Assembly (NCBI GenBank): GCA_934131005.1
Contig: CAKOYV010000006.1
Location: 24,135-88,134 of the forward strand
DNA from: an uncultured Bacilli bacterium
GTDB lineage: Bacteria; Bacillota_I; Bacilli_A; RF39; UBA660
DNA: 64,000 nucleotides
Direction of reading: 5' to 3'
Shown here: positions 63,878 to 64,000 of the stretch, piece after piece
Layout: each line of letters starts with the position of its first letter
Position numbering within the stretch: the stretch's first letter is position 1
Translations under genes and position numbers: made by a program
The notes under the pieces: model-generated
Told to the model about the DNA's origin: nothing
What the model saw: only the letters and a program-made list of their open reading frames with translations
Database searches by the model: none

Positions 63878-64000
63878 ATTTGAGATACAAAAAGAAAACC
63901 TAAAAAACTCCACACTAAAAAAGGGTTCTAAAATTTTTGATGGGAACTAAATTTTAGATAACGCCTTATGATTGCTAAGAAAAACAGTAATAATTTATTC
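63878..64000. other. Window end without a gene
   Basis: No ORF of useful length is seen on either strand. CTAAAATTT (63929-63937) and AAATTTTAG (63950-63958) are exact reverse complements spaced about 12 bases apart, possibly a further hairpin or the edge of a repeat that continues past the window. Confidence 0.3.

Noticed and set aside
1..64000. Mollicute-type code with TGA as Trp
   Set aside because: TGA ends several genes (for example gltX), and TGG is used for Trp throughout.
1..64000. CRISPR arrays or restriction/defence islands
   Set aside because: No spaced direct repeats of CRISPR type, and no cas, restriction or known defence genes were seen. The kinase/HAD pair was considered but has no defence signature.

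Overview
The window comes from a very AT-rich, endospore-forming, Gram-positive-type bacterium of the Bacilli, probably one of the uncultured gut lineages related to RF39 and other Mollicutes-like groups. This placement is inferred from gene content and style. A spoIIA-type operon with Spo0A boxes, a gerA-C-B germinant receptor operon, ylbJ, ylbL and a spoVD/spoVE/mraY cluster point to sporulation. MurE carries the DNPR motif typical of meso-diaminopimelate enzymes. Ribosome binding sites are mostly AGGTGAT-like, and the genetic code is standard: TGG encodes Trp and TGA is used as a stop.

Layout. 1-1400: an Xre regulator and a two-gene SpoIIAA/sigma-F operon that lacks spoIIAB. 1500-4300: feoAB and a small ORF across a long inverted repeat. 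4340-8050: gerA-gerC-gerB. 8050-10500: two pseudopilins divergent from a PilB-type ATPase. 10550-12900: ylbL, ylbJ and a small membrane protein. 13000-16000: murE overlapping an M14 peptidase. 16000-19100: a decaying amidoligase locus (C26 hydrolase with a CTG start, frameshifted amidoligase, 63-aa peptide, and a gene with two in-frame stops). 19160-25800: SEDS protein, mraY and a spoVD-type PBP split by a 2.36-kb serine-recombinase element. 25860-33400: phosphohexomutase, LysM protein with a degenerate amidase domain, GH31 protein, DUF21 membrane protein, and a kinase-fold/HAD pair. 33500-45900: housekeeping genes (rseP, cdsA, mtaB, cdaAR, yidD, an M29 peptidase, an M23 peptidase, ruvB, frr, an aldehyde dehydrogenase). 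45950-50950: three paralogous BspA-like surface protein genes, each with a poly-G tract just after its start. 51000-64000: rpoD, rarA, nnrD, tRNA-Arg, an SPFH protein, a CobW GTPase, gltX, a GT4 glycosyltransferase, an AI-2E family protein, dtd and rodA.

Two systems stand out. First, the PBP gene is interrupted exactly inside the codons for its catalytic STFK motif. Its ends give a nearly palindromic attP with an AA core, and removing 2364 bp rebuilds a 638-residue PBP with all three catalytic motifs. It looks like a minimal skin-type intervening element in a sporulation gene. Second, the three BspA-like genes have poly-G tracts of 9, 9 and 10. Only 8 or 11 would join the start codon to the body of the protein, so all three read as phase-OFF here. 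The spoIIA operon without spoIIAB, in which the phosphorylatable Ser of SpoIIAA is replaced by Glu, is a third unusual point.
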